From Lytechinus variegatus (taxonomy: Eukaryota; Echinodermata; Echinoidea; Temnopleuroida; Toxopneustidae), in NCBI RefSeq assembly GCF_018143015.1, contig NC_054748.1, positions 18,990,725 through 19,054,724 of the forward strand: 64,000 nucleotides of DNA, written 5' to 3'. Below are positions 32,275 to 45,989 of this stretch, piece after piece. Under the pieces are notes generated by a model. It had not been told where the DNA came from. It saw nothing but the letters and a program-made list of their open reading frames with translations, and did not search any database. The position numbers were made by a program, and so were the translations under genes. Each line of letters opens with the position of its first letter. Within the stretch, counting starts at the first letter, position 1.

Positions 32275-32779
32275 TTTAAAGGGGAAGTTCACCCTGACAA
32301 AAAGTTTATTGTAAAAATAGCAGAAAAAATAATAAGAAATATTGCCGAAGGTTTGAGAAAAAATCATCAAATAATTAAAGTTATTAGAATTTCAATTATT
32401 TGATTTGTGACGTCATATGCGAGCAGCATTCCTACATAGCGAATGGTAAAAAATCAATGAAATGTAATTTTCTCAGAAAATTGAAAATGGTTTTCATTGT
32501 AACTTTTGTATATCAAGAGACAAATCGTTTCACACCCGATCATGAAAAGAAAACAAAATTAAGTCATCAGGAACCATACAAAATTTGAAATTCATACATT
32601 TTATATTACATAACACATGGGGCAGCTGCTCGTTTATGACGTCACAAATCCAAAACTTTGAACTCTAATAACTTTCTTACTCTTTAACGGATTTTCCTCA
32701 AACCTTCACCAATATTTTTTACTATTTTTTCTGCTATTTTTACAACAAAGTTTTCTTCAGGGTGAACTTCCCCTTTAAA
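32275..32779. mobile_element. Foldback MITE, 505 bp
   Basis: The ends TTTAAAGGGGAAGTTCACCC and GGGTGAACTTCCCCTTTAAA are exact inverses. Pairing continues for more than 100 bp with mismatches, for example TAAAAATAGCAGAAAAAATA against TATTTTTTCTGCTATTTTTA. A mid-region TGACGTCA occurs in both arms. It is inserted in a repeat with GGCTCAACTTGCCCC words. It is non-coding. Confidence 0.85.
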
Positions 32780-34680
32780 GTCTTTTCACTCGCTAATTCT
32801 CTATAAATACTTACATTTTCTAAAAGTAAAAGAACTGTCATGTGAATTTGCTTCTTTCTGCCTGCATATCAATGGCTTTTTACATTTTTTATTTTTTTTC
32901 ATTATCCATAACCATAAGAATTACCATGGCTCAACTTGCCCCATGTTGATTTGGCTTAAATTACCCAGTCCAAACTTATTGCGATATTTTCACATCCACA
33001 CATTTCTCATGCATTCATCATGTAAAAGACTATTACAAAAATGAGAATCCATACCTGGACTAACAATATTGTTCTTATTTTTATAATGTATTTAAAGACG
33101 TGTGCGGGTAAAAAGCAATTATCTATTTTACACCCTTTTTTTTTACTTTTTTCGCTGAAATTTGTATTTTTCCCTCTCAAAAGCACTTTTTGTTTCAAAG
33201 TTGAAAATAAAGTGGTTGGGTTAAGGGTTATGCAATGGGTCATCAATACATGACACCACCACTATGTCTGACTCATTCAACATTGGTCTGGGGATGGTGG
33301 CTCAACTTGCCCCTATGCTCAACTTATCCCGCCTTCCCCTACATTGAGAAAACAAATTGATGAAAAATGGACCTAACCCCTTTTGCAAATGAGCTTTTCA
33401 TATGTAACAATACGTTTAATTTGTATTAGTTTGACAGCCCATTAAGGTCATTAAATTCATTTGTCGTGTTCTTACATAATACAAATTTGGTTCATCTGAC
33501 CATTTCAGATTCGTTGCATCATAACAGACATTCAATGGTATAACTAGGTTTTATCTGAATTTAATTTAAAGCCCGAGTAATTCCCGATGTTGATCATCGC
33601 AACATTTCCTGCCTGGAGGTAGGTCAGAAAAGAGCTGCATCATCCGCTATCTGCACTGTACAAAATATTGGTTACAATTTTAACCACAAAGAGGGTCATT
33701 ATGTGTCCAACGAATTTTGAACAAGTATTAAACCCAATGTGGGAAGCATAATGTCCAGTCAGGTTAACAAACTAAGCAGCAATTACTTTAGAATGGGCTC
33801 AATTTTCATCACACTGGATAAATGCCCAATGTTGGTTGGATACAATTTAATGACACTTATGGAGCAATTTTACCCAATATTTTTTGCTTTGAGTGTGGGA
33901 CATCTTTAATTCCTTCGAATTTCAAAAGAATTAGTTAATCTTTGTTGAATGGAATATAAATTTCAAAAATTAAAATAAATTTATTGAAATGAGATTACAG
34001 AAAACGAATTGCAAAAAGTGGAGCAAATGTAGTAGTTCAGGCTAGCCAGGCCCCGTAGGAAATGAACTAAAACGCCTACGATTCAATTTCAATTGAACGT
34101 AACTTTAACGTCGTTCACATCACTATTTTTTTATAGATTTGCAATATGTAGCTAACCCGACGAGGAACTAATAATACACAAGCCTGGCTGGTTCCCCTTT
34201 TTCATGTTCTTCCTTAATCTTGGAACAGTGACTTTGTTCACATTTGTATACAAAATCTTATTTATATAAATCTTTATGATTATGTCATTATTTTGATGAA
34301 GCTATATCATTTGTGATTGTATAATTTTGTAAATATTGCTATGATAAATAAAACCTTAAAAAATCTGAAATCTTGATTGTTAAATAGAGCCTACTTGGGC
34401 CTACCCCTCTGTTAGGTAATAGCTGATCCGCCCTTCCGACCCAGTTATATTTCGAAGTGAAAATGCGTATGAATAATTAATTTGTATCCTGGGAATGCAC
34501 GGGAACTTTGTATGAGGTCAATGACCTCATAAACCATTTCTCTATAGGCCTATACACAAAAGCTATTTACATTTTTTTTAATGGCGAAATGAGCAATATC
34601 CATGAAGAAATTATGACGGAAGGAAACTTTCATCGTAAGATGGATGTGAATAATGCATTGGCGGTGGAAGCCAACGATTT
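32780..34680. other. AT-rich interval, no gene seen
   Basis: Contains GGCTCAACTTGCCCC words at about 32928 and 33297 and a poly-A-signal-like AATAAA at 34348. No recognisable gene or element. Confidence 0.4.
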
Positions 34681-34684
34681 TAGG

Positions 34685-34835
34685 GGGGACCACAAAATTT
34701 TTTTGACAAGCAAAAAAAAAAGAAAAGGTTATCAACCAAAAAAAATTAGGGGGTGGGCGCAGGAAACTAAATTGACGAGCAAAAAAAAAGTTACCAACCA
34801 ATTTTTTTAAGTAAGCAAAAAAAAAGGGTTATCAA
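34685..34835 (+). repeat. Short tandem repeat with GACRAGCAAAAAAAA units
   Basis: Three diverged units share GAC(A/G)AGCAAAAAAAA or AAGTAAGCAAAAAAAA followed by GGTTATCAAC or GTTACCAACC. Only this local array was seen. Confidence 0.6.
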
Positions 34836-35876
34836 CATGAGAAAGAGCCTGTCGACACACTTCGTATCTGTTTATAGTTTTATCAATATGCATGTTTTTA
34901 TATTCAATTTTATAACAGTGCATTTACATACTTTGTAAATTCGTTTCCTTTATTGTAATGTATGTGACGTGATATCAAATTAAATCAATGACGAAATAAA
35001 CAAAAATATTTTGCTGTTCTGGAAATTATTTATCCCTCCTTGGCTTAAAGCCTATTCCCTAAAAAACGGAACGAAAGTGATAGAAAATATTGAAAACATT
35101 GGGCGATTTTAGTTGAACAGGGTAAACTATCAATTGGCAATTTAAAACTAAGTCAGTCGCAAGAGTATCATTTACGTCTTTTTAAGTTTGTATGTATGCA
35201 TTTTGCTGTTGCACCCAATTCTATCTAATCTAATTTAATTTCAATATGGCTATGATTTAAATGAATTATAATCATAATCATCACTGATCTTTTACATTTT
35301 AGCTATAAGAAAGTTTTGAAATCATCATAACCCTTGGTCTTTTAATATTTTGGAGGGATTTCAAAGTTTTATTCGGGCAGTACTTTGTCATTTTTTGTTT
35401 GTGATTCGATTATGACGTCATCACCGCCATTCCGCCATTTTGATTCAAGTGGGATCCTTGAACTGTGCACAAAGAAACGAGTGAAGTTTCCGAACATTAT
35501 TTATGTCAAGGCCCGACGGTCTACGTCAAAAGGCACGTTGATTCTCACCACCAGTCGGTAACTTCATCCTGCTACATGACATGAAGTAATGGGTCTTTGG
35601 ATCCCGTTATTGTGCGTCTCGATTATAACTGAATAAAGCGGCGAAACAGAGGCGAAACGGATGCCTTTAATTCCGCTAATATCGTACAGCTTCTCGTGTT
35701 GAGTTTGCGGGGACCCTGTTCAGATCAGGCTGCATATGCTACTTTCGTTATTACGCTGGTGAGAATGTGTTGATGGTTGTGATGATGATGGTGACGACAA
35801 TATTGATGATGAAGCCAATTTTGATCATGACAATGAAGATGGGGATGATGACGATAATGATCATGATGGTCATAAC
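34836..35876. other. AT-rich interval, no gene seen
   Basis: No recognisable gene. At about 35770-35870 a GATGATGATGG-type simple sequence leads into the (AT)n tract. Confidence 0.4.

Positions 35877-35877
<1 letters not shown>

Positions 35878-35959
<82 letters not shown>
35878..35959. repeat. (AT)n microsatellite, about 41 units
   Basis: An uninterrupted TA dinucleotide run of about 82 bases. The Tyr-Ile frames across it are artefacts. Such pure runs are usually young and polymorphic and can extrude cruciforms. Confidence 0.95.
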
Positions 35960-35966
<7 letters not shown>

Positions 35967-36026
35967 ATATATAGAATGAGAGGGGCGTGGATATATATAC
36001 CAATCGCTTTGATCATTGTTTATAAT

Positions 36027-36410
36027 ATATGTGTGAAGAGTATAGTAGAATCATAAATAGCTCTATGGTAGAATCAAGGATAAAACAAAGTATACACTAT
36101 ATTGTAAAGCTTTCGGCCCTGGTCTTCTTCAGTTTTTATTTGCTGACATGAGTCATATATTCGCAAATTCTCCTGAATTTAGGGTTGTGTTGTGTACCGT
36201 GCGTGTGTTATTTACAGAGTAACGCATGTTATTTAAGTTATTTACGTGTTATTTACTTTACGCACGGTTCACAACACAACCCTAATTCATGAGAATTTAT
36301 GACCCATGTCAGCGAATAAAAACTGAAGAAGGCCAGGGCCGAAAGCTTTACTATACAATATAGTTTATACTTTGCTTTGTCCTTGATTCTACTCTACTCT
36401 TCACATACAT
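36027..36410. mobile_element. Foldback MITE with about 160-bp arms
   Basis: The left arm has GTGAAGAGTATAGTAGAATC, AAAGCTTTCGGCCCTGG and AGGGTTGTGTTGTG. The right arm mirrors these as CACAACACAACCCT, CCAGGGCCGAAAGCTTT and GATTCTACTCTACTCTTCAC. An extra 21 bases in the left arm repeat the word TCTATGGTAGAATC. The loop of about 50 bases carries several TTATTTAC words. It is non-coding and clearly palindromic. Confidence 0.85.
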
Positions 36411-36600
36411 TGCCAAGAGTATCGTTTTGTTTCCAATATTTATTAAAGGTAGGGTTTTACGCGCCACTACTTAGCAGGGGTGCATTTTCAGTATATGGAA
36501 AATACGTGTATAGGGTGCTTTTCGAGGCCCCATGGTCGCGCATGGTGTCCACTCGTCAATGGAGTTGCCCCCCCGGGGGGGGGGGGGGCAATTCCATTAC
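36411..36600 (+). mobile_element. G-tract hAT-type MITE, partial
   Basis: It matches the reverse of 46835-47010: CCAAGAGTATCGTTTTGTTTCC, TATGGAAAATACGTGTATAGG, CCCCATGGTCGCGCATGG, TCCACTCGTCAATGGA, then C- and G-runs. Only one end is present. Confidence 0.65.
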
Positions 36601-36899
36601 GTGTAGCTACGTTTTAGGTCTGTAATGAATAACACGTTTTAAAAAATATGAAATATGATCGATTACAAGTTTGAAAAACTATCATTCAATTTTTTTTATT
36701 TCTCAAACGCATGTATTTAATACTTAGTAGTTAAAATAATAGAAAATGTTTAAACAATATTGTAATCAGCGATGTTTCCATTGTCAATGTTACATAAATA
36801 AAAACTTGCCGTAAGTCATTCACATTCGATATATTTAGAAATCCACTGATATACAAAATATTCATTAGATGATTATTTTAATTTGACATTATATGATTG

Positions 36900-39800
36900 T
36901 AGACCAAATTGATGAAATAACCTCTTTTTGCACGATCTATTTATTATCTTTTGCTGGGGTGGCGAAATAATTTCAAAGCCCATAGGCACTGGTTAATGAA
37001 TAAGATCTACAATTCAATAATCAAAGTTAAGCTTCAATCACATGGCAAAACACATTCAAGGCTTTGTCAAGTTTAATTAAGCGCACATGGATTAGATTTC
37101 AAATTTCTGTAGCGTCCCGCAGTGTTTCCACAGACCAAAAACAAATTTCCCCAAACGGAATCTGAAATTGCCGGAAATAATTTAACCTTGTTTAGTTGAA
37201 TGCACTTTTTAAAAATAGAATTCTAGGAATTGAATTCTTTTCTTAATGATTATATCAACAAGTCGCAAAATTGGCACCTTTCCTCTCAAAATGATTATTT
37301 TTTGTAAGAAAATAAAATACTGATTCGTCCTTTTTATTTCTAAGAGTAAATGTCAAAATTGATGTTTCCACGAGTGTTCATTAATAACACATAGTGAAAG
37401 ACAACACAATTAACGAGTTGGTCATTTTACTTTCCTTTAAATCCTATTTCTAAATCCACTAATTAAATTAAGTTTTCTTAGACAAGCTGTTAATATACTA
37501 ATAGAGCTTACATTGTTTTACTTCGCGCTTATAATGGTTTCGATTTGTGAATATCACTTTTAGCTCCGTTTTAGGTCAGTAATGAAAATAATAGACCTAA
37601 AATCGATTAAATATAATCGATTACAATCGACGATTATTCCTTAATTCTCTATGCTTTCTCAGTCATACGGTATGTATTAGTTAGTAGTTCAAATAATATG
37701 AAATTGTTCTTAAACAAATTTTTTAATGTTTTTTTTCTAAACTAACAATGTTTTTGTTCTTAATGTTATGTAAGTGCGAAATTTGCCGTTAGATAGTCAT
37801 ATCAGATGTATTGAAGATACACTGATATAAAATAATATGTTATAAAACATATATACCTATGTTGTCCTCATATGGTTTCTACAAGTTCATTAACTTTTTG
37901 CACGATCTATCCCATACTTTTGCTGGAGTGGCGAAATGATTTTCAAAGCTCGTAGGCAATAGATATTGAGTTAGATCTACCTATCATTAACCAAAGTTAA
38001 TCTACAAATAATTGGTAAATTTCTTTATACCTTTGTTACAGTTCAAGCGCACGCGGACTGGATTCCAAATTTCAGAACAAAAATCTGTCTGTAGCGTCCA
38101 GTAGTGTGTCCACAGAATCAAAACAAATTTCCAAAACTGAATCTCAAATTGCCTGAAGTCATTTAACTTTTTTGGTTGAATGCACTTTTTAAAAATAGCA
38201 ACAAAATTGCAAAATGCAACCCCGGAACGCGAGCAGAAAATGTTGAGCTAAGTTATCTTTGTTTTTCTCTCTTATTTCATATTCTGATGAATTCAAATCT
38301 GTATTTGACAAAAGTTACAATTTCTTCATTTGTTATTGACACTTTGACACTCATCCAAACTCTCTAATTCTTTCTTTTTCTTGTGCTCCTCGGAATGAAA
38401 TATTTATTGATAGATGGCGCTATATAAATGACTATATTATAACTATTATCTTTTTATTTCCAATGATCGTTGTACAATTCTGATAATACTTGTTTCAAAT
38501 GATAAAGAATTTGCTTTTATGATACATACTTGATTAGAGAGAAGACAGTAAAAAAATTTATAAACTAAAAAAACCAAAATATTATGTAATCACAACCCTC
38601 TTGAATGAGGAAGTCGTCACGTTATTCAAACCGTTTAAAGAATCACATTAAAGATCATAATTATCCATAAGCCTTATTAACCCCATCTTTAGTCCTCAAC
38701 TACTCATATCAGGCCAGATTTATTACCTATAATACATCATTCTGAGAGGTGTAGTCTTAAAATTGAATTCTTATCTCAATGATTATATCACCAAGTAGGA
38801 AAACTGGCTCATTTCCTTTCAAAATAATTAATTTCTGTACGAAAATAATATTTTATACTGATTCATCCTTTTTATTCCTAAGAGTAAATGTCAAAATTCA
38901 TATTCCCACGACTGTCCATTAATAACAAACAGTCAATAAAAGACAATACAATTAACAAGTTGGTCAGTTTGTTTTCCTTTCCATACTATTTCTAAATCCG
39001 ATGATTAAATTAATTTTTCGTAGACAAGCGATTGATAAATAGTTCATGAAGCATACATTATATGGTTTCGATTTGCGAATATCAGTTATAGCTCCATTTT
39101 AGATCAGTAATGAAATAGACCTAAAAGCGATTACATATAATCGATGATAATTATACGAAATATTCATTTTTTAACTTCTCAATCGCGTGTATTTGCTAGT
39201 CGTTCAAATGATACAAATAGATATTTGAACATTTTTATAAATTAACATTTTTTTCATTGTTAATGTTTTGTAAGTGCAATATTTGCCGTAAGCTATTCAT
39301 ATCAGCTGTATTGAAAATCCACTGATATAAAAAAATATAATAAAATACTGATATATATTTGATTTATATAAGCAGTACGGTTACAAGTTTATTACTTCAA
39401 AATAAACTTTTTGCAAGATCTAATCGTATCTCTTGCCAGGGTGGCGAAATGATTTCAAAGCTCATAGGCCATGGATAGTGATTTAGATCTAAAATTCTTC
39501 AATCAAAGTTAAGCTAAAATCAAATGGGAAACTAATTCAAGACTTTGTCAAGTTCACATAAGCGCATGTAAATTGGATGTTAAATTTCAGAACAAAAATC
39601 TCTCTGTAACGTCCCGCACGTGTTTCCACAGAGCCAAAACAAATTTCCCCAAACTGAGTAAGTTAACCTTTTTGTTGAAAGCACTTTTTAAAAATAGCAA
39701 CAAAATTGCGAAATGCAACCCCGGGACGCGAACAGACAAATTTTGAGCTACAAAGTAAGAGACAAATAAATCATGAGAAATAGACGGCATAGATGTTGAA

Positions 39801-40190
39801 TGTTGCTGCGTTTAATTGCAGTTTCATTGGGATTTTAATATTATAGATTGTTATAAACTTCGTAACAACTGATGTGCTTTAATCTCCATGGATCAGCACA
39901 AAGCTTTTAATAACTTAAATTGGCACCTTTTCACCGAATTAGGCTTCGTACAAAGGTGCCAAATTGTTCCCGTGGTTTTACAGTTGACCGTTTACTTTTG
40001 CTGATGTTCTTAGTTGATTAAGTTTTCTGTTATGTATAAGTGTTTGGAGTGTAGTATTTTACTGTACGCATGGTATGTGCATTACATGTACTGAGTGTAT
40101 GTAAATATTGTATATATGTTGATATTTTGATGAATAAAATTTTATCGATTGGTCCACTTGTGCATATCTAATAATCGTTTCGACCAATCC
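36900..40190 (+). repeat. Diverged repeat units, plus orientation
   Basis: Three cores, with GATCTAT, GCTGG(A/G)GTGGCGAAAT and ATTTCAAAGC, lie near 36960, 37930 and 39440. Around each core the same order of words recurs: CAGTAATGAAA with GATTACA before the core, and AAATTTCAGAACAAAAATCT, CAAATTTCC, GCACTTTTTAAAAATAGCAA and ATGCAACCCCGG after it. Spacing is irregular because of gains and losses. No coding capacity is seen. This is an unnamed repeat family. Confidence 0.7.
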
Positions 40191-42130
40191 AACATTGTGT
40201 AATCCTAGTTCGTCTCCAGCCAGTTCGTCTACTCACCAATAGGTTTATAATTGTTATATATCCCGTTGAGCTTCGATCTTAAATAGTCTGCAACCACAGA
40301 CCCTTAGTTTTCACAATTCGCATACTGAATAATGAAGAGCCTGAAGTAGAGACTAGTACAGACATAAGGCCCAAATTCACAAAGGTGGTTTTTCAAAACC
40401 ATCTTGGCCGCGGGCCGAACGGCCAAAAGTGCTTTAGTTTTTAAATTTTGTTTCAGTTGACATTGAGGTATTTTAGATGCATTGAAAACAGTTTTTGAAA
40501 AATACATTGATTAGGAAATGGCTTGTTCCCGCAGTCAACTCGCTGCAGTTAGCAAAATGTGTAAATTAAAACTCTGTTTTCATCATGCTGTCTAGCCCAA
40601 AAGTTTGGTTGTTCAAATGAACGGCATTGACTCCACTCACCAATACATAGACTGAATAGTTGTTGGCCCGTAAGTAAAGACAACGTATTAGCAGAAACGT
40701 TACGTCTCACATTCGGCGGATAGGTTTTTTTTTACATGAAATGTCACATTATAAAAAAGAAATTACATCCAAATTTGCGAGAAAATATGTAAAAATTTCA
40801 GAAATATTGCACCTTAGACAGTAATTACGGCCAATTCTTTTCTAGTGATGATCAAAACATAGTCATCTTCGATCCTTCGTTGGTCAACGTAAGTTGACAT
40901 CTGGGATGACGTCATCATCCTTACAGACGTATTTAACAGTAGGTATTTGTTGAAAATTTTATTTTACAATGAAATTATTATATTTACTACAAATAACATG
41001 TTTATGTTATTAGGAAAACTGAATCTTCCGTTCAACTTAGCCTACCAAAATTATTATGCATTGATTTACATTTATCTTTCCCTATACATGTATAGTCTCT
41101 TTCTATTCTACAAGATCTAGCTATATGATCGTTTTCAAGTGTTTGTTTTTAATAAAACAGTTATGAATACATATTTTCATCATAATACAGACCCGCAGCA
41201 CAGCTTTATGGCGCACTCAGAACGATCTTTGTATACAGATAAATTGGCAACGCGATTTTTTTTTCTGCTTGTATATTCAGTTTCTGATATCACTTGTCAG
41301 ATATGATATTTTCTTGCTGCATAGCGATAACATTACAAAGCTGCCAAAATAGTCAGACTTTCAACCACAATTATGCAAAATATGAGAAAATTTTATTTTT
41401 AATTCATACCTAAGCTTGATATGATTTTTTTTAAATATCAAGTCTAATTAAGGTAACTGCACAATATAGAAACGTTAAAATAATAGAGGCAATTTTGATT
41501 ACTTATGAATTTTAACAATTTTTAAGTTTGATGTATTATTTGTATAATTAAACTTGTTACGGATTTATTGTATAATTCATAATCATGTTTCAAATAGTTT
41601 GTACAACTTGCTTATGGAATGTGAATGTGTAGTTTGATTTGACAGAATACAATAAAACATTCCTTAAAAATAATAATTGTATAATCGATTATGGATAATC
41701 AAAGTATAGTACTGTTTTACAAATCGCCATAGTTAAAAAAAATAATAATAAATACTGCATGTCACATGTATGATTTTGAATTCATTCATAATACTTTTGT
41801 TCAATTTATTTCTAGTTTTTCTTCATCTTTTCACATTTAATGAATTTAATCAAAATACACTAGTGTGAATAAAAATAATTATATATATTTTTATTTTGAT
41901 TTACCTTACTCTAGCGTATTTTGTTTCAACTTGCAGCACTTTTTACTCGATCTATCAGCTTCTACGGCTGGAGTGGCGAAATTATTTCAAAACACGTAGG
42001 CAGTAGATAGCAGGCAGATCTATAATTTAAAAATCAGTATCAGAATTAAATTCTGTCACCCCGTGCGATGTAAATAATAACAAAAATCGACTGGTCTTCT
42101 TCTGCATGTTGTTTAATTATCGTTTCGACA
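40190..42130 (+). repeat. Segmental tandem duplicate A
   Basis: It begins with one 79-bp satellite monomer (about 40205-40285). It continues with TAATGAAGAGCCTGAAGTAG, ATGACGTCATCATC and CCGCAGCACAGCTTTATGGC, and ends with the GGCTGGAGTGGCGAAATTAT core near 41970 and GTAGGCAGTAGATAGCAGGC. The same order is found in duplicate B at 42131-44245. The two differ by scattered substitutions and indels. Confidence 0.75.
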
Positions 42131-44245
42131 AGTCCAACACATGGTCTTATCCTAGTTCGTCTACTGAACGGTTTATTATTGTTATGTATCCCGTTGAGCT
42201 TCGATCCTAACCTAGTTCGTCTTCAACCAGTTCGTCTACTCACCAATAGGTTTATAATTGTTATGTATCCCGGTGAGCTTCGATCCTAACCTAGTTCGTC
42301 TTCAACCAGTTCGTCTACTCACCAATAGGTTTATAATTGTTATGTATCCCGTTGAGCTTCGATCCTAACCTAGTTCGCCTTTAATCAGTTCGTCTACTCA
42401 CCAATAGGTTTATAATTGTTATGTATCCCGTTGAGCTTCGATCTTAAATAGTTTGCAGCGAGAGACCCTTAGTTTACACAATTGGCATACTGCGTAATGA
42501 AGAGTCTGAAGTAGAGACCAGCACAGCATAGGGCCCAAATTCACTAAAGTGGTTTTCAAAACTATCTAGGCCGTGGGCCGAACGATCAAAAGTGCTTTAG
42601 TTTTTAACTTTTGTTTCAGTTGACATTGAGGTATTTTTGATATATTGAAAAAAAAGTTTTTGAAAATACATTGATTGGAAAAACATGAAATTAAAACTCT
42701 GTTGTCATCATGCTGTCTAGACCAAAATCTACAGTGTCTATATTTTGGTTGTTCCGCTGAACTACGTTGCCTCACTCACCAATACATAGACTGAATAGTT
42801 GTTGGCCCGTATGTAAAGACAACGTATTAGCACAAACGTTAGATCTAACATTCGGCGGAATCCCGATTTTCGAAAAGTTTATTTCTTGTACATAAAATTT
42901 CACATAAAAAATTACATCCAATTTTGCGAGAAGAGATGTAAAAAAATTCAGAAATATTGTACCTTAGACAGTAATTACCGCCAATTCTTTTCCAATGATG
43001 ATCAAAACATAGTCATCTTCGAACCTTTCGTTGATCATCGTAAGTTGCCATCTGGGATGACGTCATCATCTTTACAGACGTATTTACCAGTTGGTATATG
43101 TTGACCATGAAATTATTATATTTACTACAAGTGACACGTTTATGTTATTATTATTATGTTTATACATCTTGTCGCTTCGGAAAAGGAATTTCTTAAAATT
43201 GGTCCAAGGCGAAATGTTTTGCTATCATTCCAGAATTCTACAAGGACTAGCTATATGTTCGTTTTCAAGTGTTTGTTTTTAATAAAACAGTTATGAATAC
43301 ATATTTTCATCATAATACAGACCCGCAGCGCAGCTTTATGGCGCACTCAGAACGATCTTTGTATACAGATAAATTGGCATTGCGATTTTTTTCTGCTTGT
43401 ATATTCAGTTTCTGATATCACTTGTCAGATATGATATTATCTTGCTGCATAGCGATAACATAACAAAGCTGCCAAAATAGTCAGACTTTCAACCACAATT
43501 ATTCAAAATATGAGAAAATTTTATTTTCAATTCATACCTAAGCTTGATATGATTTTTTTAAATATCTAGTCTAATTAAGGTAACTGCACAATTAAAATAA
43601 AAGTTCAAATAATAATGCAATTTTGATTACTCATGATTTTAAAATTTTTAAGTTTGATGTATTATTTGTATAATTAAACTTGTTACGGATTTATTGTATA
43701 AGTTCATAAGCATGTTTCAAATAGTTTGTACAACTTGCTTATGGAATGTGAATGTGTAGTTTGATTTGAGAGAATACAATAAAACATCCTTTTTAAAAAT
43801 TGTATAATCGATTATGAGTAGTCAAAGTATAGTTTTGTTTTACAAATTGACATAGCTCAATTAAAATATAAAAAAACACTGCATATCACATGTTAGGTTT
43901 TGAACTAATTCATAATACTTAAGGATTTCTTTTTTTTAGTTTTCCTTTATCATTTCAAATTTAATGATTTTGATTAAAATACACTAGTTTAAATGAAGAC
44001 GAATATATATATATATATAAATATATATATATATATTGTGATTTACCTTAAATAGTAGTCCTAACTGAAACAAATGTATCACTTTTTATTTGTTCTATCA
44101 ACTTCTGCGGCTGGAGTGGCGAAATTATTTCTAAACTCGTAGGCAGTAAATAGCAGGCAGATCTGTAATGTAAAACCAGCGTCAGTATTACGACAGGTCT
44201 TCTGCGTTTTCTGATTATCGTTCCGACTAGTCCCACATGGCTTTA
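42131..44245 (+). repeat. Segmental tandem duplicate B
   Basis: It begins with four satellite monomers (about 42150-42452) instead of one. It then parallels duplicate A: TAATGAAGAGTCTGAAGTAG, ATGACGTCATCATC, CCGCAGCGCAGCTTTATGGC, the GTGGCGAAATTAT core near 44115, and the AGCAGGCAGATCT end. A (TA)n run at about 44005-44036 is private to this copy. Confidence 0.75.
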
Positions 44246-45985
44246 TCCTACATACAGTTCGTCTACTCACCAATAGGTTTATAATTGTTATGTATCCCGT
44301 TGAGCTTCGATCCTAACCTAGTTCGTCTTTAACCAGTTCGTCTACTCACCAATAGGTTTATAATTGTTATGTATCCCGTTGAGCTTCGATCCTAACCTAG
44401 TTCGTCTTTAACCAGTTCGTCTACTCACTAATAGGTTTATAATTGTTATGTATCCCGTTGAGCTTCGATCCTAACCTAGTTCGTCTTTAACCAGTTCGTC
44501 TACTCACTAATAGGTTTATAATTGTTATGTATCCCGTTGAGCTTCGATCCTAACCTAGTTCGTCTTTAACCAGTTCGTCTACTCACTAATAGGTTTATAA
44601 TTGTTATGTATCCCGTTGAGCTTTGATCCTAACCTAGTTCGTCTTCAACCAGTTCGTCTACTCACCAATAGCTTTATAATTGTTATGTATCCCGTTGAGC
44701 TTCGATCCTAACCTAGTTCGCCTTTAACCAGTTTTTCTACTCACCAATAGGTTTATAACTGTTATGAATCCCGTTGAGCTTCGATCCTAACCTAGCTCGT
44801 CTTTAACCAGTTCGTCTACTCACTAATAGGTTTATAATTGTTATGTATCCCGTTGAGCTTCGATCCTAACCTAGTTCGTCTTCAACCAGTTCGTCTACTC
44901 ACCAATAGGTTTATAATTGTTATGTATCCCGTTGAGCTTCGATCCTAACCTAGTTCGCCTTTAACCAGTTTTTCTACTCACCAATAGGTTTATAATTGTT
45001 ATGAATCCCGTTGAGCTTCGATCCTAACCTAGCTCTTCTTTAACCAGTTCGTCTACTCACTAATAGGTTTATAATTGTTATGTATCCCGTTGAGCTTCGT
45101 ACCTAACCTAGTTCGCCTTTAACCAGTTCGTCTACTCACTAATAGGTTTATAATTGTTATGTATCCCGTTGAGCTTCGATCCTAACCTAGTTCGTCTTCA
45201 ACCAGTTTGTGTAGTCACTTTTGTTATGTATCCCGTTGAGCTTCGATCCTAACCTAGTTCGTCTTTAACCAGTTCGTCTACTCACCAATAGGTTTATAAT
45301 TGTTATGTATCCCGTTGAGCTTCGATCCTAACCTAGTTCGTCTTTAACCAGTTCGTCTACTCACCAATAGGTTTATAATTGTTATGTATCCCGTTGAGCT
45401 CGTACCTAACCTAGTTCGTCTTTAACCAGTTCGTCTACTCACCAATAGCTTTATAATTGTTATGTATCCCTTTGAGCTTCGTACCTAACCTAGTTCGTCT
45501 TTAACCAGTTCGTCTACTCACTAATAGGTTTATAATTGTTATGTATCCCGTTGAGCTTCGATCCTAACCTAGTTCGTCTTTAACCAGTTCGTCTACTCAC
45601 CAATAGGTTTATAATTGTTATGTATCCCGTTGAGCTTCGATCCTAACCTAGTTCGTCTTTAACCAGTTCGTCTACTCACTAATAGGTTTATAATTGTTAT
45701 GTATCCCGTTGAGCTTCGTACCTAACCTAGTTCGCCTTTAACCAGTTCGTCTACTCACTAATAGGTTTATAATTGTTATGTATCCCGTTGAGCTTCGATC
45801 CTAACCTAGTTCGTCTTCAACCAGTTCGTGTAGTCACTTTTGTTATGTATCCCGTTGAGCTTCGATCCTAACCTAGTTCGTCTTCAACCAGTTCGTCTAC
45901 TCACTAATAGGTTTATAATTGTTATGTATCCCGTTGAGCTTCTTTCCTAACCTAGCTCGTCTTTAACCAGTTCGTCTATACCAGT
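44245..45985 (+). repeat. 79-bp satellite array, about 22 monomers
   Basis: The monomer contains CTAGTTCGTCTTTAACCAG, TTCGTCTACTCACCAATAGG, TTTATAATTGTTATGTATCC and CGTTGAGCTTCGATCCTAAC. I count 22 copies of the TATG(T/A)ATCCC word. Variants are shared by sets of monomers, and two shortened monomers (about 66-68 bp) carry GTGTAGTCACTTTTG near 45205 and 45825. This gives higher-order blocks: a 237-bp (three-monomer) block at 44641 repeated at 44878, and a block near 45060-45230 repeated about 620 bp further on. Confidence 0.92.
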
Positions 45986-45989
45986 GTTT

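Noticed and set aside
35725-36003. Tyr-Ile repeat protein
   Set aside because: It is the translation of the (AT)n microsatellite.
44245-45985. CRISPR-like array of regular repeats
   Set aside because: The 79-bp units are contiguous monomers with no unique spacers, in animal DNA; it is a satellite.
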